A stretch of DNA of 64,000 nt from Odontesthes bonariensis (taxonomy: Eukaryota; Chordata; Actinopteri; Atheriniformes; Atherinopsidae), in NCBI RefSeq assembly GCF_027942865.1, contig NC_134520.1:35777688-35841687 (forward strand). The letters are read 5' to 3'. Each line of letters opens with the position of its first letter. Position 1 is the stretch's first letter. The position numbers and the translations under genes were made by a program. The notes beneath the pieces are model-generated. The model saw nothing but the letters and a program-made list of their open reading frames with translations. It did no database searches and was not told where the DNA came from. Positions 11,506 through 22,122 of the stretch are shown piece after piece.

Positions 11506-11829
11506 TTTTCTTTTTTTTTTAACTGGCTCTGTGTGAATTGGACTAATTTGGAATTGAATTAATTGAATTTGATAATCTTACAATGAATTAGATGGTAATT
11601 GGCTTGAATTGTACCACCTTTGAGTCAATTTGAGATGACATTTGTTGTAATTGACGCTTTTAAAAAAAAATAAAACTGAGTTGAGGGTCTTCAGAAGCCA
11701 GTTTGTTGATTTTTTGATCATGAACATCAGCTTAATTACCTTCATTTCAACAGATTTTTCTTTGTCAGTTTGTCTTTTTGATGTTCCAAATCTGAGCAGA
11801 GATATTCTCTCTGCTACAGCTCGTACTTA
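11505..11829. repeat. Local duplication, copy 2 (empty paralogous site)
   Basis: It matches 9222-9278 joined to 10299-10561. The site GAATTAATTGAATTTGATAA is uninterrupted here. The duplication ends about 50 bases from the splice donor of gene A exon 1. Confidence 0.85.
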
Positions 11830-11881
11830 AGCTTTAAAAGAAGCTGTGAACGACGCATTGTTTTAGGTGAGAGTTTCATAC

Positions 11882-12053
11882 CTATTCTTTGGAGCTTTAT
11901 TCCGGGTTTCCAGGTGACATCCAGCAGCCTGCGCTGCCGGTCGATCTCCTCCTCGTACCGGCCGATGGTTTTCTCAAACTCTGAGAATATTTCCTCAGCA
12001 GCAGCAGTGAGCCGCTGGCTGATAAACTCTCTCAGATGCTGAGCTGAAGACAT
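11882..12053 (-). CDS. Zinc-finger gene A, first exon
   Basis: This is the first coding exon of gene A, 57 codons plus one base. It starts at the ATG complementary to 12051-12053, after a 5' UTR ending GAGCAGCAACA that is shared by the other first exons. The product starts MSSAQHLREFISQRL and continues with a charged helical segment (EEIFSEFEKTIGRYEEEIDR) likely to form a coiled coil, then RRLLDVTWKPGIKLQRI. This N-terminus is typical of percomorph finger genes; its biochemical role is not established. The donor ATAG|GTATGA at 11881 leaves phase 1, which fits the terminal exon 5.5 kb downstream. Confidence 0.9.
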
Positions 12054-12116
12054 TGTTGCTGCTCACACTCACAGATTCAGCTCAGCCGTCTGCCGTTAGT
12101 CCAAACTAACGATTCT

Positions 12117-12141
12117 AGCGCCATTTTACTTCCGCCGGATG
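12117..12141 (-). promoter_or_regulatory. Probable gene A promoter with YY1-like and ETS-like sites
   Basis: On the gene strand a GGAAGT ETS core (12128-12133) abuts AAAATGGCG (12119-12127), which fits the YY1 consensus. It lies about 65-80 bases upstream of the first ATG, where YY1 sites often mark start sites of TATA-less promoters. No TATA box is evident. This is inference from motifs only. Confidence 0.45.
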
Positions 12142-12375
12142 TGTCTCCCCCTTGTGAGGTCCGGGCAGAAACAGCACCGTAACTAAAGGTCCCGCCTTTT
12201 TCTCCAGTTAAAAGTTATTTAAATATTTTTCATTCTGGTTCGCTCATTCATCTTAATTTTTACTAAAAACTGTTTGATAAGTTCATCATTAATGTTTTTT
12301 TTATGTAAACATTTGTAACAAATGACTAAAATAGACTAAAATAGAATTTTCTAACTGCAAAGAGTCACTTTAATA

Positions 12376-12546
12376 CGAAAGAGTATTAGGGCCAGGCATA
12401 AGAAAAAATAATAATATTTTGCCTGTCGAGATTAACGTCAACATGTCGACAATAAAGTTGAAACCTTGATTTTCGACATGTCGACTTTATTCTCGACAAG
12501 CAAAATATAAATATTATTTCTTATGCCTGGCCCTAATACTCTTCCG
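12376..12546. mobile_element. TA-flanked hairpin MITE, copy 1
   Basis: This 171-bp near-perfect palindrome starts with CGAAAGAGTATTAGGGCCAG, and its complement ends it, with TA on both sides. The centre holds repeated TCGACATGTCGAC-type palindromes. It is non-coding. It lies about 330 bases upstream of gene A's first ATG; a second copy lies upstream of gene B (18547-18709). TA flanks fit Tc1/mariner-type target choice. Confidence 0.8.
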
Positions 12547-12548
12547 TA

Positions 12549-13671
12549 CTTTAAAAAGTCAAAGATGATTGACAGATAGATTTAATTGTGGAGAAATCAA
12601 TACACAATACCAGGTGAATACTATATACCTGACGGATGAGCAAGATACCATAAACTCAGTTTAGAAGTGTGGATCCAACATTAACTGGACACAATCTGCT
12701 GTTATGATAGAAAATTAAAAAAAAAATCAAGCTCAATTTCCACATTTAGAAATACCAAAACATACTTCTCTTCAAACCATAACAGATAATAACAAAATGA
12801 TCTCGCTTTCAGCACACAAATCTATCAATTTGGGCACTTCATAATATCTGGAATAAACACTTTAATTCAATTCAATATTACTTGAAAAGCTTCTTTTCAG
12901 TGTTTTCTCTGTTAGGTGTTGTTTTACAAAAGCTCTTTGTTGTGATGGAGAACCCCCAGAGGAAGTTATCTTACATGCAGGACAATAGAAGAACTTATTC
13001 ATTGATATAAAAGAGAAATCTTGTTTCGAGGTCAATAACCGACGTGATCAGAACTCACCTGAAAAGCCTGACAAGGACTTCAAAACCCTTTGTGACATGA
13101 AGTGAACATTGAAGTTGAGCCATGTTAAATCACGTTTGAGGGCTCTTAAATGACTCAGCCATGAAACACGTTTCATTGAGTCTGAGTTCTTTTTTACAGT
13201 TTACGTTAGTGACATCTGCAGCACTGATGAGCACACATCAATACAGAAGTCTTAAAATATTAAAAACAAATTCCTTACTTTTCAAAACTGCAGAAGAACT
13301 CTGTGTATTAAAATTATGAACACATGAGATCAGTTAAAAAGGGAACTGACCACTTTCTGGATTACTACCACTTAAGACTGAATTTTGTAGTTCCAACAAT
13401 CATTGAATGCATCAGTTTGAATAAGCTGCACTGGAACAAACGTTTTTATAACACCGAGTTATAAGGTCTAGTGAAGCTGGATAGCAGTGTGGGCGGGATA
13501 AACGGTTGTCTGTTAAGTTGCCTCTGCACTTAACGCCACGCAATAGGATGGCGCAACAACCAATCAGAGCGTCGTCCCACCAACGGAGCAAGCTGGTAAA
13601 TTAAACTTTTACCGTACCCGGTGGGCAAAACTCCGAAAAACGTCCTTTTTTTTCAAGAAAAATTTAAGTGC
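12549..13671. other. Intergenic DNA between genes B and A
   Basis: No gene is recognised. A segment from about 13460 (AAGGTCTAGTGAAGCTGG) onward looks repeat-derived, but I could not fix its ends. Confidence 0.3.
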
Positions 13672-13687
13672 AGTTCTCTCTGGAACT

Positions 13688-13830
13688 TTTTTTTTTTCTT
13701 TTAATAAACTTTATTTATCTTCACAATATCACAGTAACAGTAGTCATGAAAGAAATAGTGTACAGTAATGAACAAAGGACATAAAATGAAAGAAGAACAT
13801 AGTTAAAAAATACAACGATAGAAAACTGTT
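13688..13830 (-). mobile_element. Short retroposed insertion with 16-bp target duplication
   Basis: A 143-bp insert begins with a poly(T) run followed by TTTTAATAAACTTTATT. It is flanked by AGTTCTCTCTGGAACT on both sides (13672-13687, 13831-13846). Read on the minus strand it is a 3' end with a poly(A) tail, so it is a 5'-truncated LINE or other retrotransposed transcript. Confidence 0.8.
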
Positions 13831-13846
13831 AGTTCTCTCTGGAACT

Positions 13847-14503
13847 AAACACTGAAACGTCGCACCTCTGTCGTCACTAGGTAGCCCGGCCTCCGACCCC
13901 GCTCCTCACGATTTGATTGGCCTGATTAAGTTTCGATTTTCAGTCTCGCAAAACGACCACAAGTGACTAGACTAGCCCGGGAGCAAATTCAATTTGCGGT
14001 CGCTAGGTGCGTCTAGATTTCTAGGCTAGTTGAGCACAGCTATCTACCAACATCGACCCAGAATGCATTGGCTTGTGAAGTTAAAATATTCCACATGTTT
14101 TCGAGGTTCCACGTAAGGGTGGAACCATCAAAGAATCAATCTTAAATGTCAGCGTGTACATGCAACACAAACTGCATAAAGGTAGTTGGTTTGTTTTATA
14201 CATCACTTTTTGTTAGATTCATCATGTATCCTCCTAACGACTGAACAGCCTCGATCACTCAATCAGACAATGAGAGAAGCCAAATTGTTTGAGCCATCTC
14301 GCATACTGCGGCATGTAATAAAACTCACAGTAGGTGTTAAAGCTCAGTTAGGTACTGAAACTGAAAGCTCTACTTTTAACTTGTACAAATTCATACATGT
14401 TTTTTCGAGCTTTGCTTCGTATCTATTTTTTTCCCCAAAGATATTTTTGGGACTTCAATGTCTCACCTGTGGAAACTCCAATAAGAAGAGTCGACAGAAT
14501 CTT
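13847..14503. other. 3' flank / UTR of gene B
   Basis: No gene is seen. A plus-strand open frame starting at 14186 is only the antisense shadow of the finger exon. No clear AATAAA was found on the gene strand. Confidence 0.3.
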
Positions 14504-15531
14504 TTACCATGTTTCACAAGATGGCTGCTTCTCATCCGTGTGAAGGTGAGTTTTCAAAGTACCTCTATGTCTGAAACTTTTCCCACAAGTTTCACAAAAA
14601 TACGGCTTTTCACCTGTGTGAATTCTCATGTGGAGTTTCAAAGTCGATCGATGTCTAAATCTTTTACCGCATATTTTACAAAGATATGGCTTCTCGCCCG
14701 TGTGAGTTCTTATATGGTCCAGCAAAGTATCACTACGCCTGAAACTTTTACCACACCGCTCACAGGAGTACGACTTCTCACCCGTGTGCGTTCTCATGTG
14801 GCTCAACAAGGTATCACTACGTCTGAATCTTTTCCCGCATGTTTTGCAAGAATGTGGCTTGTCACCTCCGTGAGTTTTCATGTGGGCAATCAAATGTGCT
14901 TTATACCCAAAACTTTTACCACATTCACAAGCATACCCGTTCTCACCGGTGTGGATTTTCATGTGAACATTTAAGGAGGAGATCTGACTGAATCGTCTCC
15001 CACAGATGGTACAAGCAAACGGCTTCTCACCTGTGTGGATTCTGTAATGCGTCTTTAGTTTGGACCGAAACTTAAAAACTTTTCCACAAACATCGCATTT
15101 CACCGATCCTTTACCTGTGTTAGTGTTACTCTCGGACATGGGAGAGTCTTCTACAGTGTCACTGTCACTTGTGTTGCTGTAATGTTCCTCCTTTGGCGTC
15201 AATTCCTCATTTGTAGACAATCTCATCTCTTTACACTTACTTTCGTCCGGATCTTGACTCTCATTTACAGGAGAGTGCTGAGAGAGAAACGGGTCTGTGT
15301 TTGGTTCTGGTTCACTGTGGTCACATTCCTCATAAAATGGAATAGTCCTATCGGTCTCCTGCTTCAGTACAAGCTGCTCTCCCTCCTGACTGGTGCAGAG
15401 TTCCTCCTGTTCCTCTTTAATCTTTGGAGGCCGTGGTTCCTCCTGCTCCATAATGCATTTTCTCACCTGATGACAGCACTGCAGCTCAGTAAGAAGCACC
15501 TCCTCATTAGTGTCATGTTGGAGTGGAAGGT
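14504..15531 (-). CDS. Zinc-finger gene B, terminal exon (7 fingers, 2 irregular)
   Basis: The exon opens after the acceptor CCAATTTAG in phase 1 and reads DLPLQHDTNEEVLLTELQ, the family start. An acidic linker (PPKIKEEQEELCTSQ, QLVLKQETD) leads to seven C2H2 units from CDVCGKVFKFRSKLKTHYRIH. Finger 3 reads CECGKSF: one residue is missing between the two cysteines (C-x1-C), by an in-frame 3-bp loss. Finger 7 ends FRHRGTLKTHLHTDEK, so its final histidine spacing is disturbed. Fingers 4 and 5 are near copies (RSDTLLSH and RSDTLLDH). Joined to exon 1 (18182-18353) the protein is 399 residues, presumed a nuclear DNA-binding regulator of unknown target. Confidence 0.95.
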
Positions 15532-15539
15532 CTAAATTG

Positions 15540-16686
15540 GAAAGGGGACACAGGAAAAATGTTAATGTGATTTATAAGAAATGACACAACCCTTTTTCCC
15601 AGGAGTTCAGTCAATAACTGACTCCAAACCTCTTTCATAAAGGGGTGTGGGCTTTTCCTTCATTATCGTATCACCAATTCAGCAGCTAAAAGGTCTTGTG
15701 TTTATACACATGGAACACTAGGTAGAAGTCTGGTGCAGCCCAAATATTTTAAGACCGGGAAACATGGTTTCCATGTGTGCAAACTGATTGGAAAATTGGA
15801 GATTAGTCCACCTGGTTACAAATATTCGGGCAGCATGTGGTTGGCCATTGATGGACCCAGTGGACCTCAGCAAGCTGATTAAATAAATGTTGGAGACGTG
15901 GATAATGGTCTACAGTGTACCACAGACTGGTTACATGCCCATGCCCACATGGCTGTTGGTGCAGCTGACCCATAAACTGTATTTGCACTACACTGCATTT
16001 TCATTGTGTTGCTGCTGTTGGGATTTACAGGGTCTGCCCTGATAATCTTCTGCCCTTGGCGAAAGGATTTGATTGCCCCTGATCGTTGAATATTAAGCAG
16101 TGTCGCGGCCTTTTAAATTTCCAAATGATATTTTCCAACAAAGGCCGTGGGTGGCAGCAGGTGGTTGTGTTCTTGCACGTACTTCAGTTGATTGTTAAAA
16201 TATATGTAGTTTATTTTTTACCAACAAAAAAAATATGAACAAAACAATAACAAAAAAACTTCTTACAATTTAGATGAAAACGAAAGTTAACTTATTTGAA
16301 TTTAACAAGATCTAAAAGTCATCAAAATAATTTAAACAATCTCAAATACAAAAATGAACCCCAGATCTTGACTCCAAATCAACCAAAGTATATTCCAATA
16401 TCCCAAAGAAAACCAAACCGATAGAACCCATGACTTACAAAATATAAATGGCCACAACAAGCAGTTTCCATCCATATTTTAGGTGGCTGGTACAGTTATG
16501 CATGTGCAGAGTGGGTTTGTGTTTATGAACACAGAACATGAACCGGTTTCAGACTGGAAGCAGATGGCACAGCCCTCAGCTGTCTGGATGTATCACTAAA
16601 TAAGATCAGATCTACACGGAAACCCATTTTATCAGCTTTAGAGGGAGTCAAAATACTGGTAGGATGCTGTTCTGCCAACGCATTTC
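15540..16686. other. Intron of gene B, 3' part
   Basis: Non-coding. I see no recognisable element before the LTR-like insertion at 16687. Confidence 0.3.
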
Positions 16687-17155
16687 TGTCACATCCATGT
16701 TTTTAGTTCTGTGTTTTATCATGTTTTAGCTTATTTCATGTCTTAGTTTTAAGTTCATGTTTAGTTCTTTTTTCTTTTGCCATGTTTTAGTTTTGCCATT
16801 GTTTTTCCCCCAGTCCCCATGTTCTGGTCATTAGTTTCATTCACTTCACCTGTCCATCGTTTCTCAGCTGCACTCATTTACCAATCAGCCTGTTCAGCAT
16901 TTAGTTTCCAGTTTTCCCCCATTCAGTTTGTGAAATCCTTTCACCATTCTCACACTTCATGCCAAGTTAAACCAGCGTCCATGTCATGCCAAGTCTTTTG
17001 TTTATTTTGTCACAGTCCTACTCATGTTTTGTTCTACAGTTAAGTTTTGTTATCCGGCTCAGGTGCGCCTTTTGTTGCCTTTGTTTTGATAAATAAATCA
17101 ATTTGCTTTTTACCTCTAAAGTCTGCATCCATGTCCTGCCAACCCCTTACTGACA
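16687..17155 (+). mobile_element. Solo-LTR-like insertion
   Basis: The segment starts TGTCAC and ends TGACA, is 469 bp long, is pyrimidine-rich and has GATAAATAAA near its end. Flanks are ATTTC and GTTTC (4 of 5 match), fitting a 5-bp target duplication. No coding sequence is seen. It resembles the insertion at 24619-24896 in its terminal bases. It lies in the intron of gene B. Confidence 0.5.
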
Positions 17156-17631
17156 GTTTCTATGTTTAATGGATCGTGTTTGGAACAGGTGGACAAAGCA
17201 CTGAGCTTCTGCTGGTACGGTGACCTTATTATCAGAGAAAGAAAATACACTTTTAAAGATTGATGTTCTGTAGTCTTATTGAAATGTCCGTTAGCTGCAA
17301 CACCTCTGACCCTCTGTACGTAGATCACATGTTTTTACCTTTTGCTTTAAAACTCCCATTGCTCACACCAACAGTTTTATTCCTCTTTCAGTTCAAACAC
17401 TCGGCTCAGATAACACCAGGAGATGGCCCGACTCAGTAACACTCACACTTAGTAACCCCTCCAGTTATGTATTCATTTGTCTGTAATTTAGTTATTCTGT
17501 TTTTGCTTCTTTATTCTAATTAGTTTTTAATTGCCGTCATTATTTGATCACAACTCTTGAGTTATTCATTCTTCTTTAACTGACAGAAGCTGTTTTTGCC
17601 CCTTTTGGGACAAAATAATCAACAGAATTGA

Positions 17632-17745
17632 GTTGACAATGAATTGAATTCCAATTGGCTTGAATTGGACTTTATTATTATCTAAGTGCCTTGAGATGAC
17701 ATTTGTTGTATTTGGCGCTATATAAATAAAACTGAATTGAATTGA
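17632..17745 (+). repeat. L2-type tail with GAATTGAATTGAA repeat
   Basis: It contains TGCCTTGAGATGACATTTG, TTTGGCGCTATATAAATAAA and a short ACTGAATTGAATTGAA tail. The same tail recurs at 34088-34194 and, inverted, at 52361-52473. Confidence 0.7.
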
Positions 17746-18181
17746 AAGCTTATATTAGGTTACCTTTGAATTTAATTCAATTGAGTTCATTTTAAGTGAA
17801 TTGAATGATACATGAAGGCTCTGTTGGGTTGATGAGGGCAGGAGTAAGTCTGCAGCACATTGGTTTAAAACTACCTTCCAGCTGACTGTCACCACAGCTG
17901 TTTTTCCTGCAAACATCTGGCGGCTGTGCAGCGCTGCTGTGTCAGAGGGTGTGTGGATGTAAACAGTGTTTCCTGTGGGTCCACCTGCTGATGACAGCCG
18001 ACACATCATCATTTTATGATGACCTGCCAGCTGATCACGATGATTGATCACATCCGCGTCCGGAGGGTTTTACGCAGATTAATGCGCAAAAGGCTCCGAA
18101 TACCTGCGCCGTGCGCCGGAACAGACCTCAGATCAGATGATCCATGTGTGAGTTCATCCAGCCCATCACAGTGTTCCGTAC

Positions 18182-18353
18182 CTGCTGTGTGGAGCTTTAT
18201 TCCGGGCTTCCAGGTGACATCCAGCAGCCTGCGCTGCCGGTCGATCTCCTCCTCGTACCGGCCGATGGTTTTCTCAAACTCTGAGAATATTTCCTCAGCA
18301 GCAGCAGTGAGCCGCTGGCTGATAAACTCTCTCAGATGCTGAGCTGAAGACAT
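18182..18353 (-). CDS. Zinc-finger gene B, first exon
   Basis: Fifty-seven codons plus one base, starting MSSAQHLREFISQRL and differing from gene A's first exon mainly at the end (KLHTA instead of KLQRI). The donor GCAG|GTACGG at 18181 is in phase 1 and fits the terminal exon at 15531. The 5' UTR (GAGCAGCAACA before the ATG) is the one shared by all full-length first exons here. Confidence 0.9.
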
Positions 18354-18546
18354 TGTTGCTGCTCACACTCACAGATTCAGCTCAGACACCAAAACAAACT
18401 TAACTCCGCTGCTGGGTAAGACATCGCGCAAATGTCCGGCAGAAACAGCGAATTCACTTTTTTTTTAGTTCCGCCAACAAAGCGAGGCAGAGCTTCAACT
18501 TCCTTTTTTTTTTTTTTAAGACATTTCACCTCTCATCTGAAATCTA

Positions 18547-18709
18547 CAGAAGAGTATTAGGGCCAGGCATAAGAAAAAATAGTAATATTTTGCCTGTCGA
18601 GAATAAAGTCGACATGTTGAGATCAACTTTATTGTCGACATGTCGACTTTATTCTCGACAGGCAAAATATTACTATTTTTTTCTTATGCCTGGCCCTAAT
18701 ACTCTTCTG
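18547..18709. mobile_element. TA-flanked hairpin MITE, copy 2
   Basis: A near-perfect 163-bp palindrome (CAGAAGAGTATTAGGGCCAG and its complement) with TA on both sides, about 195 bases upstream of gene B's first ATG. It is the same family as 12376-12546. Confidence 0.8.
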
Positions 18710-18904
18710 TAGAAATCCTTCTGCAGTTCTTAACGAGTTAATGTGGATTTTTTAGAGTTTTAAATCCAAGAACCAAGAAAAAGAAGCCCAGCCTCAGGAT
18801 TACCATCAGCCGGTTAGTTTTCCTGGTGGCTTCACACTCTCAGTAAGATTTGAACTCATTTTAATAGTCTGTAAATTATTTTTCATACATAAACGATGAT
18901 GTGT

Positions 18905-19000
18905 GGGCTGCTGGTTGCAGGGCAGTTAGCACCGTCGCCTCACAGTAGAGAGTTCCCGGTTCGAATCCCAGCTGAGGCCTTTCTGGGAGGAGTTTGCATT
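18905..19000 (+). mobile_element. tRNA-derived SINE fragment
   Basis: It contains GGCAGTTAGCACCGTCGCCT and a B-box GGTTCGAATCC (18958-18968), followed by GGCCTTTCTGGGAGGAGTTT. This is the head of a common fish tRNA-derived SINE. The A-box region is decayed, and it is not a tRNA gene. Confidence 0.65.
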
Positions 19001-19426
19001 CAGCGATGACTCTAAAGTAATCCCCATACCTGAGTAAATGTACTCGGTCACATTCCTGCCCTGCAAATACGTTTGACTGAAATTCTGACTACTTTTATTT
19101 TTGATGTCAGACTGATATCTACAGCCTTTATGAACCCACTCACCTCCCTAAGCTCGAGTGTAAGAATAACCACATAAAGACACATTACTAACACTTAAGA
19201 GTGACGACAATTAAAGCTGCAAAAATCATTTAATGCATCGGTTTGGCAAATATTCTGCTTATTTCTACACTTTGTGTCACTTATACAGCCTGAAACAAGT
19301 TGATATCTTTAGAAAACACTGAAAAAACATGCTGTAAAGTTTAGTTCTGAGGGCTGAGTACTGGAGCCCAACCCCTGTCTGCAAAGCATCGAAGATCAAT
19401 CTGTGAATTCATACTGTTAATAAACA

Positions 19427-19520
19427 TTAGGGGTGGGCGGAAAAATCAATTCATGTACATATCACGATTTTTAATGGGATTATTTTAAAAATCGATTTTT
19501 CTCCGCCGAATCGCCTGAAT
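19427..19520 (+). mobile_element. hAT terminal fragment
   Basis: AGGGGTGGGCGGAAAAATC followed by AAAATCGATTTTT-type palindromes matches hAT subterminal sequence in fish. Only one end is present. Confidence 0.4.
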
Positions 19521-19631
19521 AAACTTACAATATGGTTATTTCAACACAGCACGGCGCTGAAGTGAACTTTCTAGCTGTGTGAACTTTGGCGCTCTCTCCC
19601 CGACTTAAAGTGAACTTTTCCTGCAGATGCT

Positions 19632-20692
19632 TCAGGGCTGTGACTTCTGACCCGAGTGAGAAGTCATGTGGGAATCCAAAAACCTTCTATGTTTGAAACT
19701 TTCACCGCAAACTTCACAGGCGTATGGCTGCACGCCGGTATGAAGGCTCATGTGGTGCAATAAAGTACGACTGTATCTCAAACGCTTGCCGCATATCTCA
19801 CAGCTATACAGCTTCTCTTTGGAGTGAGTTTGCGTGTGGAAAATCAGATGATTGCTTTGACTAAACGTCTTTCCGCAGGTCGTGCATGAGAACGGCTTCT
19901 CGCCCGTGTGAGTTCTCGTGTGGATCGTCAAACAGCTCGCCTGAGCGAAACTTTTTCCGCATGTTTTGCAAGAATACGGTTTCTCACCCGTGTGAATTCT
20001 CATGTGAATGTTCAAATGATCGCTGCCCTTGAAACTTTTACCGCATATTTTACACGGGTAAGGCTTTTCCCCCGTGTGAGTTCTCCTGTGCCTTTTCAGC
20101 TGTGATGCCTTTATACATTTTTTCCCACAAGTTTTGCAAGCGTAAGACTCACCTGTGTGAGTCCTCGTGTGGACATTCAAACTACTGCGTAAAGAGAAAC
20201 TTTTTCCGCATATTTTGCAGGAATACGGCTTCTCGCCTGTGTGCACCCTGTAATGAGTCTTCATTTGGGACCTAAACTTAAAGGCTTTTCCACAAACATC
20301 ACATTCTATCAACTTTTTAGCTGTGTCGGTATTACAAAGACTCTCTGACATCAGAGAGTTGTCCACATTGTCACTGTGATGTCTCTGCTCTTCATTTCCA
20401 GTTGATCCAGAGTCTTGAAACGTGCTTCCTTCCTGATCTTGGCTCTCAGCTTCAGGAGAGTTTTGATAGAGGAGGTGCTCGCTGTTTGGTTCTGGTTCAC
20501 TGTGCTCAGTTTCCTGATAAGTGGGAGTCACCCGAATGGAATCGGTCTCCAGCTTCAGAACAACTTGCTCTTCCTCTTTAAACTCTGGAAGTTCTGGTTC
20601 CTCCTGGTCAGCATCGGAGTTCCTCCTCTTGTTACAGAGCTGCTGGCCAGCAAGAACCTCCTCGTTGTTGCAGGTAAAATGCTGTGGAAGAT
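19632..20692 (-). CDS. Zinc-finger gene C, terminal exon (8 fingers)
   Basis: The exon opens after ATTCCACCCAG in phase 1 (DLPQHFTCNNEEVLAGQQ). An acidic linker follows (PEFKEEEQVVLKLETD, SEPEPNSEHLLYQN), then eight C2H2 units from CDVCGKAFKFRSQMKTHYRVH. Finger 3 (CKTCGKKCIKASQL) has Cys in place of the core Phe, and finger 7 (CEICGKRLRYSRTL) has Leu there; the zinc ligands are intact. There is no first exon between this exon and the broken copy D upstream. Expression therefore seems to need the first exon at 27124-27295 with D skipped, giving 410 residues, or an unseen start. Frame and splice site look functional. Confidence 0.92.
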
Positions 20693-20729
20693 CTGGGTGG
20701 AATGAAAACACAAAAAGACTGTTAGTAAG

Positions 20730-21375
20730 TTTTCAGCTAACAGCTCTTTGGGAATCACCTTGTTGCTGCAGAAATCCTGTTTTCTGTCTGTCACACTGTG
20801 TTATCTTTGCTGTTTTTCACACATCCAGCTAAAGAAATGGGAACAAATCTTAATTCCAGTCTAAAACCCACAAAGAGCTTCTAGATTATTCATTTTTGGT
20901 GGCATAAAGCAGTTTAATCATTTCATTTATATTAATTGTTCCATAATTAGTCATTAGATTATATCTTATATTCCTTTTTTAAGCTTTAAATTGAATCTTA
21001 TTTACTTTTTCTTGATGTTGAATAACATATAATTCTTATTATTATCTGTTTTTTCCCTACTTTTAGACGTGATAACGTTAATTTTTTGGGGGATTGGGAT
21101 TTTTTTTAAACTGAATTTCTTATATTAATTTGACTCTTTTGGTAACTGAAAGCAGTTTTAAACGTAAATGTACAAAAAAGTTGAAACTATGAAGCTGTTT
21201 TTCACACATGCAGCTAAAGAAAAGGGAACAAATGATGTGTCTCTGTGACAGGCTGCTGGGAACAAAGTGCCTAAAGATCCAGTTTAAAACGGCTTCTTTG
21301 CTAAGTTGGACACAACACTGGTTCATCCCTTGAGTTAGGAGCCTTTTTTCTGCCTGAATGCTTCATAGGTCAGAG
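20730..21375. repeat. Intron segment duplicated in C, D and E
   Basis: TTTTCAGCTAACAGCTCTTT and the following 600 bases recur almost unchanged at 23766-24425 and 30922-31365. This shows that the terminal exons C, D and E were copied together with intron sequence. No coding content. Confidence 0.8.
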
Positions 21376-21379
21376 TTAA

Positions 21380-22095
21380 AGGGATAGTTCGCCTCTTCTG
21401 ACATGAAGCTGTATAACATCCCATATCAGCAACATCATTTATGAACATCTTCTTACCCCCTGCTGCGTCCTGTGAGCAGAGTTCCAGCCTCGTTTTGGTG
21501 TTGATGAAGGTAGTCCGGCTAGTTGGCTGGGGTTTAAAAAATAAAGCGTTTTGCTTCTCAGAACAATATGCGTTCAACAGAGTAATACATTTGCATCACA
21601 AAATCGTTCTCCAGGAAAAAGTCATACCTCACAATCTTTTGGCCCTATTTTCTCTCCCTTCGTATCACTGCCTGCTGCCGCCTGCCGACAGCCGCGCCTG
21701 TTACGGTGTTTGCTGCACGGAAGCAGGGGACTGCTCGGTCTTCACAGCAGGCAGTGATACGAATGGAGAGAAAATAGGGCCAAGAGATTGTGAGGTCTGA
21801 CTTTTTCCTGGAGAACCATTTTGTGATGCAAATGTATTGCAAATGTCATGTGAGATGTCATGTGGGAATCCAAAAACCTTCTATGTTTGAAACTCTTTTG
21901 AACACATATTGTTCTGAGAAGCAAAACGCTTTATTTTTTAAACCCCAGCCAACTAGCCGGACTACCTTCATCAACGCCAAAACAAGGCTGGAACTCTGCT
22001 CACAGGACGCAGCAGGGGGTAAGAAGATGTTCATAAATGATGTTGCTGATATGGGATGTCATACAGCTTCATGTCAAAAGAGGCGAACTGTCCCT
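21380..22095. mobile_element. TTAA-flanked foldback MITE (AGGGATAGTTCGCC family) carrying a zinc-finger gene fragment
   Basis: It is flanked by TTAA (21376-21379, 22096-22099) with ends AGGGATAGTTCGCCTC and its complement, and long inverted arms of about 300 bp. The right arm is interrupted at 21850-21893 by 44 bases identical to the antisense of the last zinc finger of copy D (22147-22190). No transposase is present. Confidence 0.85.
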
Positions 22096-22122
22096 TTAAA
22101 GGGAACTTTTCCTGCAGATGTT

